DNA of 42,021 bases, taken from assembly GCA_905612405.1 (NCBI GenBank), contig CAJQRX010000018.1, positions 1-42,021 of the forward strand. Direction: 5' to 3'. Shown piece by piece: positions 33,604 to 41,145 of this stretch. The notes beneath the pieces were generated by a model. That model saw only the letters and a program-made list of their open reading frames with translations. It ran no database searches and was not told where the DNA came from. Every line of letters starts with the position of its first letter. Position 1 is the first letter of the stretch. This stretch comes from an uncultured Candidatus Thioglobus sp. GTDB taxonomy: Bacteria; Pseudomonadota; Gammaproteobacteria; PS1; Pseudothioglobaceae. A program made the translations under genes and the position numbers.

Positions 33604-33894
33604 TTATGATTTTATAGAGCTACTGATAGTATCAATCTTCTTAGCAAGCTCGATGTCAAGCTTTGTTATTCCGCCCTCACTATGAGTAATCAAATTAATC
33701 TCAACTTTATTATAAACATTTGACCATTCTGGGTGATGATCCATAGCTTCTGAGGTAATTGCAACTTGAGTCATAAAGCCAAAAGCTTGGGTAAAATTAG
33801 CAAACTTAAATGACTTAGAAAGCTTTTCATCGACGATACTCCAGTCATTAAGTTCCTCTAAACATTCATTTAATTGTTTATTAGATAAAATCAA
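33604..33894 (-). CDS. phhB: Pterin-4a-carbinolamine dehydratase
   Basis: This 96-residue protein dehydrates 4a-hydroxytetrahydropterin, recycling the cofactor of aromatic amino-acid hydroxylases. The active-site histidines are in MDHHPEW (His53, His54) with a third near position 71 (THSEGG); WSNVYNKVEINLITH is the family consensus. Length is normal. It begins one base after hemC's stop, so the two share a transcript. No phenylalanine hydroxylase (phhA) is in the window; the protein may serve molybdopterin or another pterin, as suggested for some orphan copies. Confidence 0.92.
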   Translation of the reverse strand: MILSNKQLNECLEELNDWSIVDEKLSKSFKFANFTQAFGFMTQVAITSEAMDHHPEWSNVYNKVEINLITHSEGGITKLDIELAKKIDTISSSIKS

Positions 33895-33895
33895 A

Positions 33896-34804
33896 TCAAA
33901 CCTCCTTTAAGAGCTCTTTTGCTCCCATAGATAATAGCTTATTTGCAACAAGCTCGCCTAACATCTTTGGCTCTGATATATCACCACTTTCTTCTACCCT
34001 TAAAATAACCCCAGAATCAACATTACCTACCATACCCTTAAGATTCATCTCATTGTTATTACTTATTGCATAGCCACCAATTGCAACTGAACATCCGCCC
34101 TCGAGAGTAGAATTCATTGCCCTTTCAGAGCAAACCTCATTCATAGTTTTGGTATTTATAAGCGGGTTTATAAGGCTAATTATGTCTTGGTCACCTTTTC
34201 TAATCTCTATACCTAAAGCGCCCTGACCAACTGCAGGAAGGGATTTTTCAGCGCTCAGATGCTGTTTAATTCTGTCTTCAAAACCCAGCCTTATAAGACC
34301 TGAGCATGCCAATATAATTGCATCATACTCACCGTCATCTAGCTTTCTTAATCGAGTATTAACATTTCCTCTTAAATCTAAAATAACTAAATCAGGCCTT
34401 AATGCTTTTAATTGAACTATGCGTCTTAGACTACAGGAGCCAACTCTGGCGCCATGTGGGAGCTCATTGATATTGTCAAAATCATTTGAAACAAATGCGT
34501 CAAAAGGATTTTCTCTCGCCAAAATTGCGCCAACCTCAAATTCCTTTGGAAGCTCATAGGGAACATCTTTCATAGAATGGACAGCAATATCAGCCCTTCC
34601 CTCCAAAATACCTATTTCGAGCTCTTTAATAAAAAGGCCTTTACCGCCAATTTTTGAAAGCGGTGAATTCAATATCTTGTCACCCTGAGTAGTCATTTTT
34701 ACTAATTCAACCTCTAAGTCAGGATAAAAAAATTGGAGTCTTGACTTTACAAACTCTGCCTGCCAAATGGCTAAAGGGCTTTTACGTGTTGCAATTTTAA
34801 GCAC
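33896..34804 (-). CDS. hemC: Hydroxymethylbilane synthase (porphobilinogen deaminase)
   Basis: HemC polymerises four porphobilinogens to hydroxymethylbilane. The 302-residue protein has IATRKSPLAIWQAE at the N-terminus, KGLFIKELE and HSMKDVP with the catalytic aspartate (Asp80), GSCSLRRIVQL around 122-132, and Cys238 in LEGGCSVAIGGYA as the dipyrromethane attachment site. The start is GTG at 34804, giving the family-typical N-terminus; GGAGA lies about 11 bases upstream and no ATG is available nearby. It is followed immediately by phhB. hemD does not follow, unlike in enterics. Confidence 0.96.
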   Translation of the reverse strand: MLKIATRKSPLAIWQAEFVKSRLQFFYPDLEVELVKMTTQGDKILNSPLSKIGGKGLFIKELEIGILEGRADIAVHSMKDVPYELPKEFEVGAILARENPFDAFVSNDFDNINELPHGARVGSCSLRRIVQLKALRPDLVILDLRGNVNTRLRKLDDGEYDAIILACSGLIRLGFEDRIKQHLSAEKSLPAVGQGALGIEIRKGDQDIISLINPLINTKTMNEVCSERAMNSTLEGGCSVAIGGYAISNNNEMNLKGMVGNVDSGVILRVEESGDISEPKMLGELVANKLLSMGAKELLKEV

Positions 34805-35026
34805 TGTGATAATGTCTCCAATTCAATTTACTACCAACAATATTTTATCGGGTGTTTATTGATAATGTTAGCTTTTGACAATTATATTATGATGATAAAA
34901 ATATGATTTCAAAAATTATTACTAATTTAAAAAAGGTTTTTATATTATTTTCAGTAACTTATCATCTATATAGTGGAATAATGTGCAGTAATTGAATTTC
35001 GTATTAATTGCAGAGTAAATTGAACT
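34805..35026. other. Divergent hemC-argH intergenic region
   Basis: This is a 222-base gap of very AT-rich sequence. It holds a TTGACA at 34875-34880 without a well-spaced -10, and an extended -10-like TGGAATAAT at 34974-34982, 45 bases before the argH ATG. I see no hairpin, tRNA or conserved small ORF. Confidence 0.4.
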
Positions 35027-36412
35027 ATGAAGTCTGAAAAAAATCATTTATGGGGTGGGCGCTTTAATGAGCCAACAGATGAATTTGTCAAAATTTTTGG
35101 TGCGTCTGTTACTTTTGATAAAGTTCTTGCACTCTATGACATCGAGGGCTCTATCGCTCATGCAACAATGCTTTGTGAAGTCAGTGTCTTAACAAATGCT
35201 GAGCTCAAAGAAATTCTTGAAGGTCTTGATAAAGTCAAAGATGAGATAGTTAATAATCAATTTAGCTGGTCAGTTGAACTAGAAGATGTTCACATGAATA
35301 TTGAATCAAGGTTAACTGAAATTTGCGGGGATTCAGGGAAAAAACTTCATACTGGTCGCTCTCGAAATGATCAAGTTGCGACTGATATTAGGCTCTATCT
35401 TAGAGACCAAGTTCGCCTTATTACGAAAGAGCTAGAAAGACTTTTAAATGCTCTTCTTGATCTTGCTGAGCAAGAAAAAGAAACAATTATGCCTGGCTTT
35501 ACTCATCTTCAAGCTGCTCAACCAATTAGCTTTGGACATCATTTATTGGCCTATTTTGAGATGCTCAAGCGAGATCGTGAGCGTCTTCAAGAGAGCTTTA
35601 AAAGAATTAATACAATGCCACTAGGAAGTGCTGCTCTTGCAGGGACTAGTTATCCAATTAATCGTGAACGAACTGCTGAACTTTTAGGATTTGAACGAAT
35701 AAGCTTAAACTCGATTGATGCCGTTAGTGACCGTGACTTTGCGATTGAATTTGCTTCAAATGCTAGTCTAATTATGATGCATCTTTCAAGATTTTCTGAA
35801 GAACTCATTTTATGGTCAAGCGCACAATTTAAATTCATATCTCTTCCTGATAGCTTTTGTACAGGCTCATCGATTATGCCTCAAAAGAAAAACCCAGACG
35901 TTCCAGAATTAGTGCGCGGTAAGACTGGCCGAGTTACTGGTAATTTAATTTCACTTTTGACATTAATGAAAGGTCAACCATTGGCATACAATAAGGACAA
36001 TCAAGAGGATAAAGAGCCACTATTTGATAGTGTTGAAACTATTTATTCTTGTCTTCGTGTGTTTGCTGACATGGTTCCAACGATCAAAGCTGATAAAGAA
36101 AACATGTACCAATCTGCACTTAAAGGCTATACCACCGCAACTGATTTAGCTGATTATCTTGTAAAGAAGGGTTTAGCTTTTAGAGATGCGCATGATATCG
36201 TTGGTAAAGCTGTGTCCTATGGGATCAAAGAAAGTAAAGACTTGAGTGAATTTACAATTAATGAACTCAAAAACTTCAACTCATTAATTGAAGAAGATAT
36301 TTTTGATGTCATCTCTCTAGAGGGTTCTATTAATTCTCGAAATCATCTTGGTGGAACCTCGCCAAAACAAATTTCAATTGCCATTAAAACAGGGCGTAAA
36401 TCCATTAAGTAA
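35027..36412 (+). CDS. argH: Argininosuccinate lyase
   Basis: ArgH splits argininosuccinate into arginine and fumarate. The 461-residue protein has the N-terminal [29 protein letters not shown] (about 106-121), the catalytic histidine region [20 protein letters not shown] (about 158-177) and the superfamily signature [23 protein letters not shown] (about 280-302) with the catalytic serine. Length is typical. Its stop shares one base with the fmt start (TAATG), so the two are translated in tandem. Pairing with fmt has no obvious metabolic logic. Confidence 0.97.
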   Translation: MKSEKNHLWGGRFNEPTDEFVKIFGASVTFDKVLALYDIEGSIAHATMLCEVSVLTNAELKEILEGLDKVKDEIVNNQFSWSVELEDVHMNIESRLTEICGDSGKKLHTGRSRNDQVATDIRLYLRDQVRLITKELERLLNALLDLAEQEKETIMPGFTHLQAAQPISFGHHLLAYFEMLKRDRERLQESFKRINTMPLGSAALAGTSYPINRERTAELLGFERISLNSIDAVSDRDFAIEFASNASLIMMHLSRFSEELILWSSAQFKFISLPDSFCTGSSIMPQKKNPDVPELVRGKTGRVTGNLISLLTLMKGQPLAYNKDNQEDKEPLFDSVETIYSCLRVFADMVPTIKADKENMYQSALKGYTTATDLADYLVKKGLAFRDAHDIVGKAVSYGIKESKDLSEFTINELKNFNSLIEEDIFDVISLEGSINSRNHLGGTSPKQISIAIKTGRKSIK

Positions 36413-37341
36413 TGCAAATAGTCTTTGCAGGAACTCCTAAATTTGCTGTCGAATCCCTAGCTATTCTGCATAAATCTGATCATGAGGTAATTGGGGTATA
36501 TTGTCAGCCCGATAGGCCAAAAGGAAGAGGAAAGGTTTTAACAGCCTGCCCAGTCAAGATATACGCAGAAGAAAATAATTTGAGAGTCATTCAGCCTGAA
36601 GATTTCAGTAGTGAGCAAAACCAAGAAATACTTGCCTCAATAAACCCAGATATCATGGTAGTCGCAGCGTATGGTCAGATACTGCCAAGTAAAGCACTTA
36701 AAACTCCAAGGCATGGATGTCTTAACATTCATGCATCTCTTCTGCCTCGATGGAGAGGAGCTGCCCCTATCGAAAGAGCAATCCTTGCAGGTGATAAAGA
36801 AACTGGAATTTCAATTATGCAAATGAATAAGGGTCTGGATACTGGAGATGTTTTGCTTACACAAAAATATTTAATTACAAACGATGATACTTCTGAATCA
36901 CTCACTGACTCTTTATCAATTATGGGGGCTGAATTGATCTTTAATGCTTTAAATCAATTAAAAGAATTAAAAGCTATACCTCAAAATAATAAGGACGCGA
37001 TTTATGCAAAAAAGATTGTGAAAGGAGAGTCTCAAATAGACTGGCATCAAAGTGCAGAAAATATAAGCCTAATGGTTAGAGCCTTTAATCCCCGTCCTAT
37101 AGCTCAAACTAATGCAAAAGCTAAACAATTCGAAAGCAAAGTTATTAGAATTATAGAGGCTGAAGAAGTTCAACATGAATCCTCAAAAATCCCAGGAACA
37201 GTCATTGAGCAAAGCAAGGACGCTTGCTATATTGCAACTGGGAATGGCGTTTTAAGCCTCAAGAAAGTCCAGCTCGCTGGAAAAAATGAAGTTTCAATTA
37301 AAGACTTTAATAATGCCTACCAATTACTTGAGCTAAGCTAA
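36412..37341 (+). CDS. fmt: Methionyl-tRNA formyltransferase
   Basis: Fmt formylates initiator Met-tRNA with 10-formyltetrahydrofolate. The 309-residue protein begins IVFAGTPKFAVESLAIL, contains HASLLPRWRGAAPIERAILAGD (about 107-128) with the catalytic Asn-His-Asp set (Asn106, His108 and Asp142 in LDTGDVL) and has the C-terminal tRNA-binding domain from about 205. It is normal length. def, its usual partner, is absent; instead the gene overlaps argH by one base at the start and ends 10 bases from the opposing trmL. Confidence 0.96.
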   Translation: MQIVFAGTPKFAVESLAILHKSDHEVIGVYCQPDRPKGRGKVLTACPVKIYAEENNLRVIQPEDFSSEQNQEILASINPDIMVVAAYGQILPSKALKTPRHGCLNIHASLLPRWRGAAPIERAILAGDKETGISIMQMNKGLDTGDVLLTQKYLITNDDTSESLTDSLSIMGAELIFNALNQLKELKAIPQNNKDAIYAKKIVKGESQIDWHQSAENISLMVRAFNPRPIAQTNAKAKQFESKVIRIIEAEEVQHESSKIPGTVIEQSKDACYIATGNGVLSLKKVQLAGKNEVSIKDFNNAYQLLELS

Positions 37342-37351
37342 AAATATACTT

Positions 37352-37801
37352 TTAATTAATAAATCCAACCTGCCTCCATGCCTCATAAGCCACAATTGAA
37401 ACACAGTTTGAAAGGTTTAGGCTTCTTGAGCCTTTTTGCATAGGTAGTGTTATGCCTTCATATTCATCCATTATTTCCTTTGGAAGCCCCTTAGTTTCAG
37501 AGCCAAATAGAAAAGAATCATCAGCATAATATTTAACGTCAGCATAGCTTCTACTTACTTTTGTACTGACAAAATAAATCTTAGAAGGGCTAGCTTTGTC
37601 TAAGTAATCATCAAAATTTTCATACTCATAAACATTAGCTAACTCTTTATAATCAAGCCCAGCTCGTCTTAAGCGTTTATCATTAATCTCAAATCCATAA
37701 GGCTTTATAAGGTGAAGATTTGCACCCATATTTGCTGATAAACGTATTAGACTTCCTGTGTTAGTAGGTATCTCAGGTTGGTATAAAACTAAATTTAACA
37801 T
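37352..37801 (-). CDS. trmL: tRNA (cytidine/uridine-34-2'-O)-methyltransferase TrmL
   Basis: TrmL is a minimal SPOUT methyltransferase that 2'-O-methylates the wobble base of leucine tRNAs. The start at 37801 gives MLNLVLYQPEIPTNTGSLIRLSAN, the exact family N-terminus, and about 149 residues. The frame is open for 14 more codons to an ATG at 37843, but those residues do not belong to the family. The knot region is visible in FLFGSETKGLPKEIMDEY and LNLSNCVSIVAYEAWRQVGF, which bind AdoMet. It is divergent from prmC, another methyltransferase gene. Confidence 0.93.
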   Translation of the reverse strand: MLNLVLYQPEIPTNTGSLIRLSANMGANLHLIKPYGFEINDKRLRRAGLDYKELANVYEYENFDDYLDKASPSKIYFVSTKVSRSYADVKYYADDSFLFGSETKGLPKEIMDEYEGITLPMQKGSRSLNLSNCVSIVAYEAWRQVGFIN

Positions 37802-37868
37802 ATGGCTACTTTTCACAAATAACATTATCATCCCATAGAACATAAACCAATTACCAAAACTCGCATAT

Positions 37869-37877
37869 TGATATAAT
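37869..37877 (+). promoter_or_regulatory. Extended -10 promoter candidate for prmC
   Basis: TGATATAAT is a perfect extended -10 about 67 bases before the prmC ATG. A TTACCA at 37851-37856, 15 bases upstream of TATAAT, may be a weak -35. Confidence 0.4.
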
Positions 37878-37943
37878 ATTGAAATGAAAAATCACTTAAA
37901 AATGAGAAGCTTTTTACAAACCCAATTAATCTAAATTTACTCC

Positions 37944-38738
37944 ATGTCTATAAGAAAATCGACTAAAGACTATCTTAAGACGGATGTCAAAGATATATTA
38001 AAACTCTTATGTTTAGCACTTGATCAAACTAAAGAGCAGCTGTTTTCAAATCCTGAATATGAGTTAAATGATTTAGAACTCAAAACACTCGATAATTTAA
38101 TTAAACAAAGAGAGAACGGAAAGCCTTTTGCCTATCTCAAAGGCTCTCAAGGATTTTATGATCTTGATTTTATTGTCTCGCCTGCAACTCTCATTCCTAG
38201 GCCCGAAACAGAGCTATTAATCGATATTGCGCTTGATACGCTTGATACAAATAAAAAAATAAGTGTTTTAGACCTGGGAACTGGAAGCGGCATAATAGCC
38301 ATAACTCTTTCTGAAAAACGACCAAAATGGAAGTTTTCAGCCACCGATAAGTCAATTGATGCGCTGAATATTGCCAAACTTAATTCAACTAAAGATATCG
38401 ATTTTTATTGTGGCAGCTGGTTTAATCCACTACCTCTTAAAAAATTTGATTTAATTGTTAGTAACCCGCCTTACATTAATGAGCATGACCCACACTTAGA
38501 GGATCTAAAATATGAACCTATTGAGGCCTTGGTTTCAGGTGATGATGGACTTAATGACATCAGAGAAATCATTACCAAATCAACAGAATTTCTTAATATC
38601 GGTGGGTATTTACTGCTTGAACATGGCTATGATCAAAAAGATAGAATTGTTAAGTTATTAGAAGAGTCTTTTACAAATATTAAAACATTTAAAGATCTGA
38701 ATAAGGTCGACAGGGCAATCCTTGCAGAACTATGGTAA
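37944..38738 (+). CDS. prmC: Release factor glutamine N5-methyltransferase PrmC (HemK)
   Basis: PrmC methylates the glutamine of the GGQ motif in release factors RF1 and RF2. The 264-residue protein has a small N-terminal helical domain (1-75), the IPRPETE motif (84-90), AdoMet loop VLDLGTGSGIIAITL (108-122) and the substrate-glutamine motif NPPY (174-177). It is at the short end of the family (about 270-290). prfA, often adjacent, is not here. The 3' end overlaps the opposing EamA gene by 9 bases. Confidence 0.95.
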   Translation: MSIRKSTKDYLKTDVKDILKLLCLALDQTKEQLFSNPEYELNDLELKTLDNLIKQRENGKPFAYLKGSQGFYDLDFIVSPATLIPRPETELLIDIALDTLDTNKKISVLDLGTGSGIIAITLSEKRPKWKFSATDKSIDALNIAKLNSTKDIDFYCGSWFNPLPLKKFDLIVSNPPYINEHDPHLEDLKYEPIEALVSGDDGLNDIREIITKSTEFLNIGGYLLLEHGYDQKDRIVKLLEESFTNIKTFKDLNKVDRAILAELW

Positions 38739-39677
38739 CTCAAAAAATTCTGCTTTTTTCTTTGAAGACTTTTGTTGGGCTAATATGACCCCAGAAATAA
38801 CGATTAAAGCTCCAAATGCTTGGTGCCATAACCAACTACCACCAAGAAGAAATAGCATAAACATAACGTAGAATGGAACGGCATTTAAATGAAATGATGC
38901 CAAACCAATTCCGAGTTGGCTAACAGCCTTTATCCAGAAAATTTGAGAAATTCCTAACCCAAGCCAAGCGTAGATAAGCACTAAACCTAAATGCTCAATA
39001 GTAATAATTGACGTAGTATTAGTTAAATCAAGAAATACACTACAGAAAAAATATAAGAATATTGATAGCCCGGCCATCCCAAAAGATGTGACTGCTGTTT
39101 GACCTAGGTTAGTCATGCCAGGAAGGCTTTTGACTGTTGCTCTGGAGCCCCAAGCAAATAATGCAACTCCAACAACTCCTATGAGAGCAGCTATGCCAAC
39201 ATTATCCTCTCTCAATGAGGCGCCTGAAGCAATATAGCCACCAAGTAATACTAGCACGACACCAATGAAAAACCATAATGTCATTTTGCGTCCATCTAGT
39301 AGCATCTCCAAACTCACAGCAAAAACTGGCATTGTGGCTACTGCTAATGCTGCAATTACTGGTGTTGTTAATGATTGAAGCATAAGGATTAAAAAAGCCC
39401 CAATTCCAAATCCTGATACGCCTATTACAAAACCCTTTGACCATTTAGCAGATTTGACTTTTTGTATTCCTTCAATAAATAACCAAATTATAAAAATTAA
39501 AATAAAGGAAAAAACATTTCGAGCTGTGATTACGCTAACAACATTCCAGTCCTTTAATAAATATTCAGCAGCAGGAAAGCCTGTTGCAAAAAGGAGAATA
39601 GAAAATACACAGAGAAAGTTAGATTTAACAATTGTTGTTTCGTTTGTAGTTGACTCTTTTGAAGTAGCTTTACTCAT
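38730..39677 (-). CDS. EamA/DMT-family membrane transporter
   Basis: This is a 315-residue inner-membrane protein with about ten predicted spans in two repeated EamA halves (about 20-150 and 170-300). The first half contains FPAAEYLLKDWNVVSVITARN, typical of the family's first helices, and VIAALAVATMPVFAVSLEMLLDGRKMT, its fourth. Members export amino acids, their breakdown products or other metabolites; the substrate is unknown. It is transcribed alone, with a dyad (39700-39721) just upstream of its start that may be its control site. Confidence 0.88.
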   Translation of the reverse strand: MSKATSKESTTNETTIVKSNFLCVFSILLFATGFPAAEYLLKDWNVVSVITARNVFSFILIFIIWLFIEGIQKVKSAKWSKGFVIGVSGFGIGAFLILMLQSLTTPVIAALAVATMPVFAVSLEMLLDGRKMTLWFFIGVVLVLLGGYIASGASLREDNVGIAALIGVVGVALFAWGSRATVKSLPGMTNLGQTAVTSFGMAGLSIFLYFFCSVFLDLTNTTSIITIEHLGLVLIYAWLGLGISQIFWIKAVSQLGIGLASFHLNAVPFYVMFMLFLLGGSWLWHQAFGALIVISGVILAQQKSSKKKAEFFELP

Positions 39678-39933
39678 AGTTTTAAAGAGTTGAATGGGAT
39701 ATATTGCAGTCTCGCAATATAACAGAAACTATTAATTTAGCAATATTTATTTACTGCTCTTAATTTATTCAAATCTCGATCAATATGAAAATTCAAGATT
39801 GTCAAAAGTATCAAAGTGGATGTATAATAATTTTTATCAAGATAAAGGCTTATTAAGCGCTGCCTTGAAAATAGGATTTAAGTGATTTATTATCATTTTT
39901 TTTTATACTCAACGCAACTATTAGAGGTTACTT
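39678..39933. other. Intergenic region between the EamA gene and the PLP-doeA operon
   Basis: This is the largest gap in the window (256 bases). Near the EamA start lies a dyad TATATTGC (39700-39707) / GCAATATA (39714-39721), with a further GCAATAT half-site at 39740-39746. Near the other end is a good promoter for the plus-strand genes (39865-39893). The middle shows no ORF, tRNA or strong hairpin. Confidence 0.5.
39865..39893 (+). promoter_or_regulatory. Predicted promoter of the PLP enzyme-doeA operon
   Basis: TTGAAA (39865-39870) and TATTAT (39888-39893) are separated by an ideal 17 bases. Transcription would start near 39900, some 34 bases before the ATG at 39934, which has an AGAGG ribosome site. 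Confidence 0.55.
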
Positions 39934-41127
39934 ATGCTTGAAAAAAAACACATTGGTCAATCCACCAAAAGTATTTGGGGTGGAGAGCAAGAACACGAAC
40001 TATATGAGCGCTCTACTCAAGTTCCAGTCGTTCACAGCGTTTCATTTGCCTACAAAGATATTGATACTTGGCATAAAGTCGCCCTAGGGGAGGCTGAAGG
40101 CCATATATACTCTCGAAATACGAACCCAACAGTCCGCGCTTTTGAGGATAAAGTAAAAGAACTTGAAGGCGCTGAAGCGGCGACTAGCTTTTCCTCTGGA
40201 ATGGCGGCAATTAGCAATACCTTGGCAACCTTTTTAAAGCCAGGTGACCGTATTGTTTCAATCAAGGATAGTTACGGGGGCACAAATGTCATTTTTAATG
40301 AATTTTTACCGCCACTTAATATTGAAGTTTGTCTTTGTGAAACAGGAGATTATGCGCAAATAGAAAGTGAAATTGCTAAAGGCTGTAAAGTGTTATATTT
40401 AGAAACGCCAACTAATCCAACCATTAAAATTACAGATATCAAGCGCTTAAGCGCTGCAGCTAAAAAAGTAGGTGCCCTAGTCGTTGTTGATAATACGTTC
40501 GCAACTCCAATTAATCAAAGACCGCTTGCACTTGGCGCTGACATTACGCTGCACTCTGCCTCTAAATACTTAGGAGGTCACGCAGATGCCCTTGGTGGGG
40601 TGATTTGTGGCAATCATGACTTGGTTAAGAAAGTTTATCATTACCGTGAAATAAATGGTGCTACCCTTGCTCCAATGGATGCCTATAGCCTCTTAAGAGG
40701 CATGAAAACATTAAAGCTTCGCGTTCAAAGACAAAATGAAAGCGCAATGCTAATCGCAACATACCTACAAAATCATCCTTTAGTTGAGCACGTTAACTAC
40801 CCTGGACTCACATCTCATCCTGGCCATGAGGTCGCTAAAGAGCAAATGAATGGAGGCTTTGGAGGAATGTTAAGTTTTGCTGTTAAAGGCGACCTAGAGT
40901 CAATAAAGAAATTTTTACCAAAACTTAAATATGCCCATATGGCGGCTAATTTAGGATGCGTTGAGACTGTTGTCGGCCCTCCATTTACAACAAGTCATGT
41001 AGAGTGCAGCGCAGAAGAGCGAATGGCAGCCGGCATACCTGAGGGTTTAGTAAGATACTCAACTGGAATTGAAGATGTAGAGGATCTGATTGCTGATTTG
41101 GAGCAGGCATTTAAAGAAATTTCTTAA
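39934..41127 (+). CDS. Cystathionine gamma-synthase family PLP enzyme next to doeA
   Basis: The 397-residue enzyme belongs to the Cys/Met metabolism PLP family. IYSRNTNPTVRAFEDKVKELEGAEAATSFSSGMAAI (58-93) covers the tetramer-interface tyrosine/arginine and PLP phosphate loop, LYLETPTNPTIKITDI (154-169) follows, VVVDNTFATPINQRPL (183-198) holds the PLP aspartate, and Lys211 in HSASKYLGGHADALGG is the Schiff base. Family members do gamma-replacement or beta/gamma-elimination; sequence alone does not say which. Its stop is 18 bases before the ectoine hydrolase gene, so a role in ectoine or diaminobutyrate metabolism is plausible, as is ordinary methionine metabolism. Confidence 0.88.
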   Translation: MLEKKHIGQSTKSIWGGEQEHELYERSTQVPVVHSVSFAYKDIDTWHKVALGEAEGHIYSRNTNPTVRAFEDKVKELEGAEAATSFSSGMAAISNTLATFLKPGDRIVSIKDSYGGTNVIFNEFLPPLNIEVCLCETGDYAQIESEIAKGCKVLYLETPTNPTIKITDIKRLSAAAKKVGALVVVDNTFATPINQRPLALGADITLHSASKYLGGHADALGGVICGNHDLVKKVYHYREINGATLAPMDAYSLLRGMKTLKLRVQRQNESAMLIATYLQNHPLVEHVNYPGLTSHPGHEVAKEQMNGGFGGMLSFAVKGDLESIKKFLPKLKYAHMAANLGCVETVVGPPFTTSHVECSAEERMAAGIPEGLVRYSTGIEDVEDLIADLEQAFKEIS

Positions 41128-41133
41128 GAAGTT

Positions 41134-41139
41134 AAGGAG
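41134..41139 (+). promoter_or_regulatory. Strong ribosome site for doeA
   Basis: AAGGAG lies 6 bases before the ATG at 41146 and decides the doeA start over later in-frame ATGs. Confidence 0.7.
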
Positions 41140-41145
41140 AATATA

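Noticed and set aside
37802..37843. Fourteen extra N-terminal codons for trmL
   Set aside because: The family N-terminus starts exactly at the internal Met (37801), and the extra residues look like translated upstream sequence.
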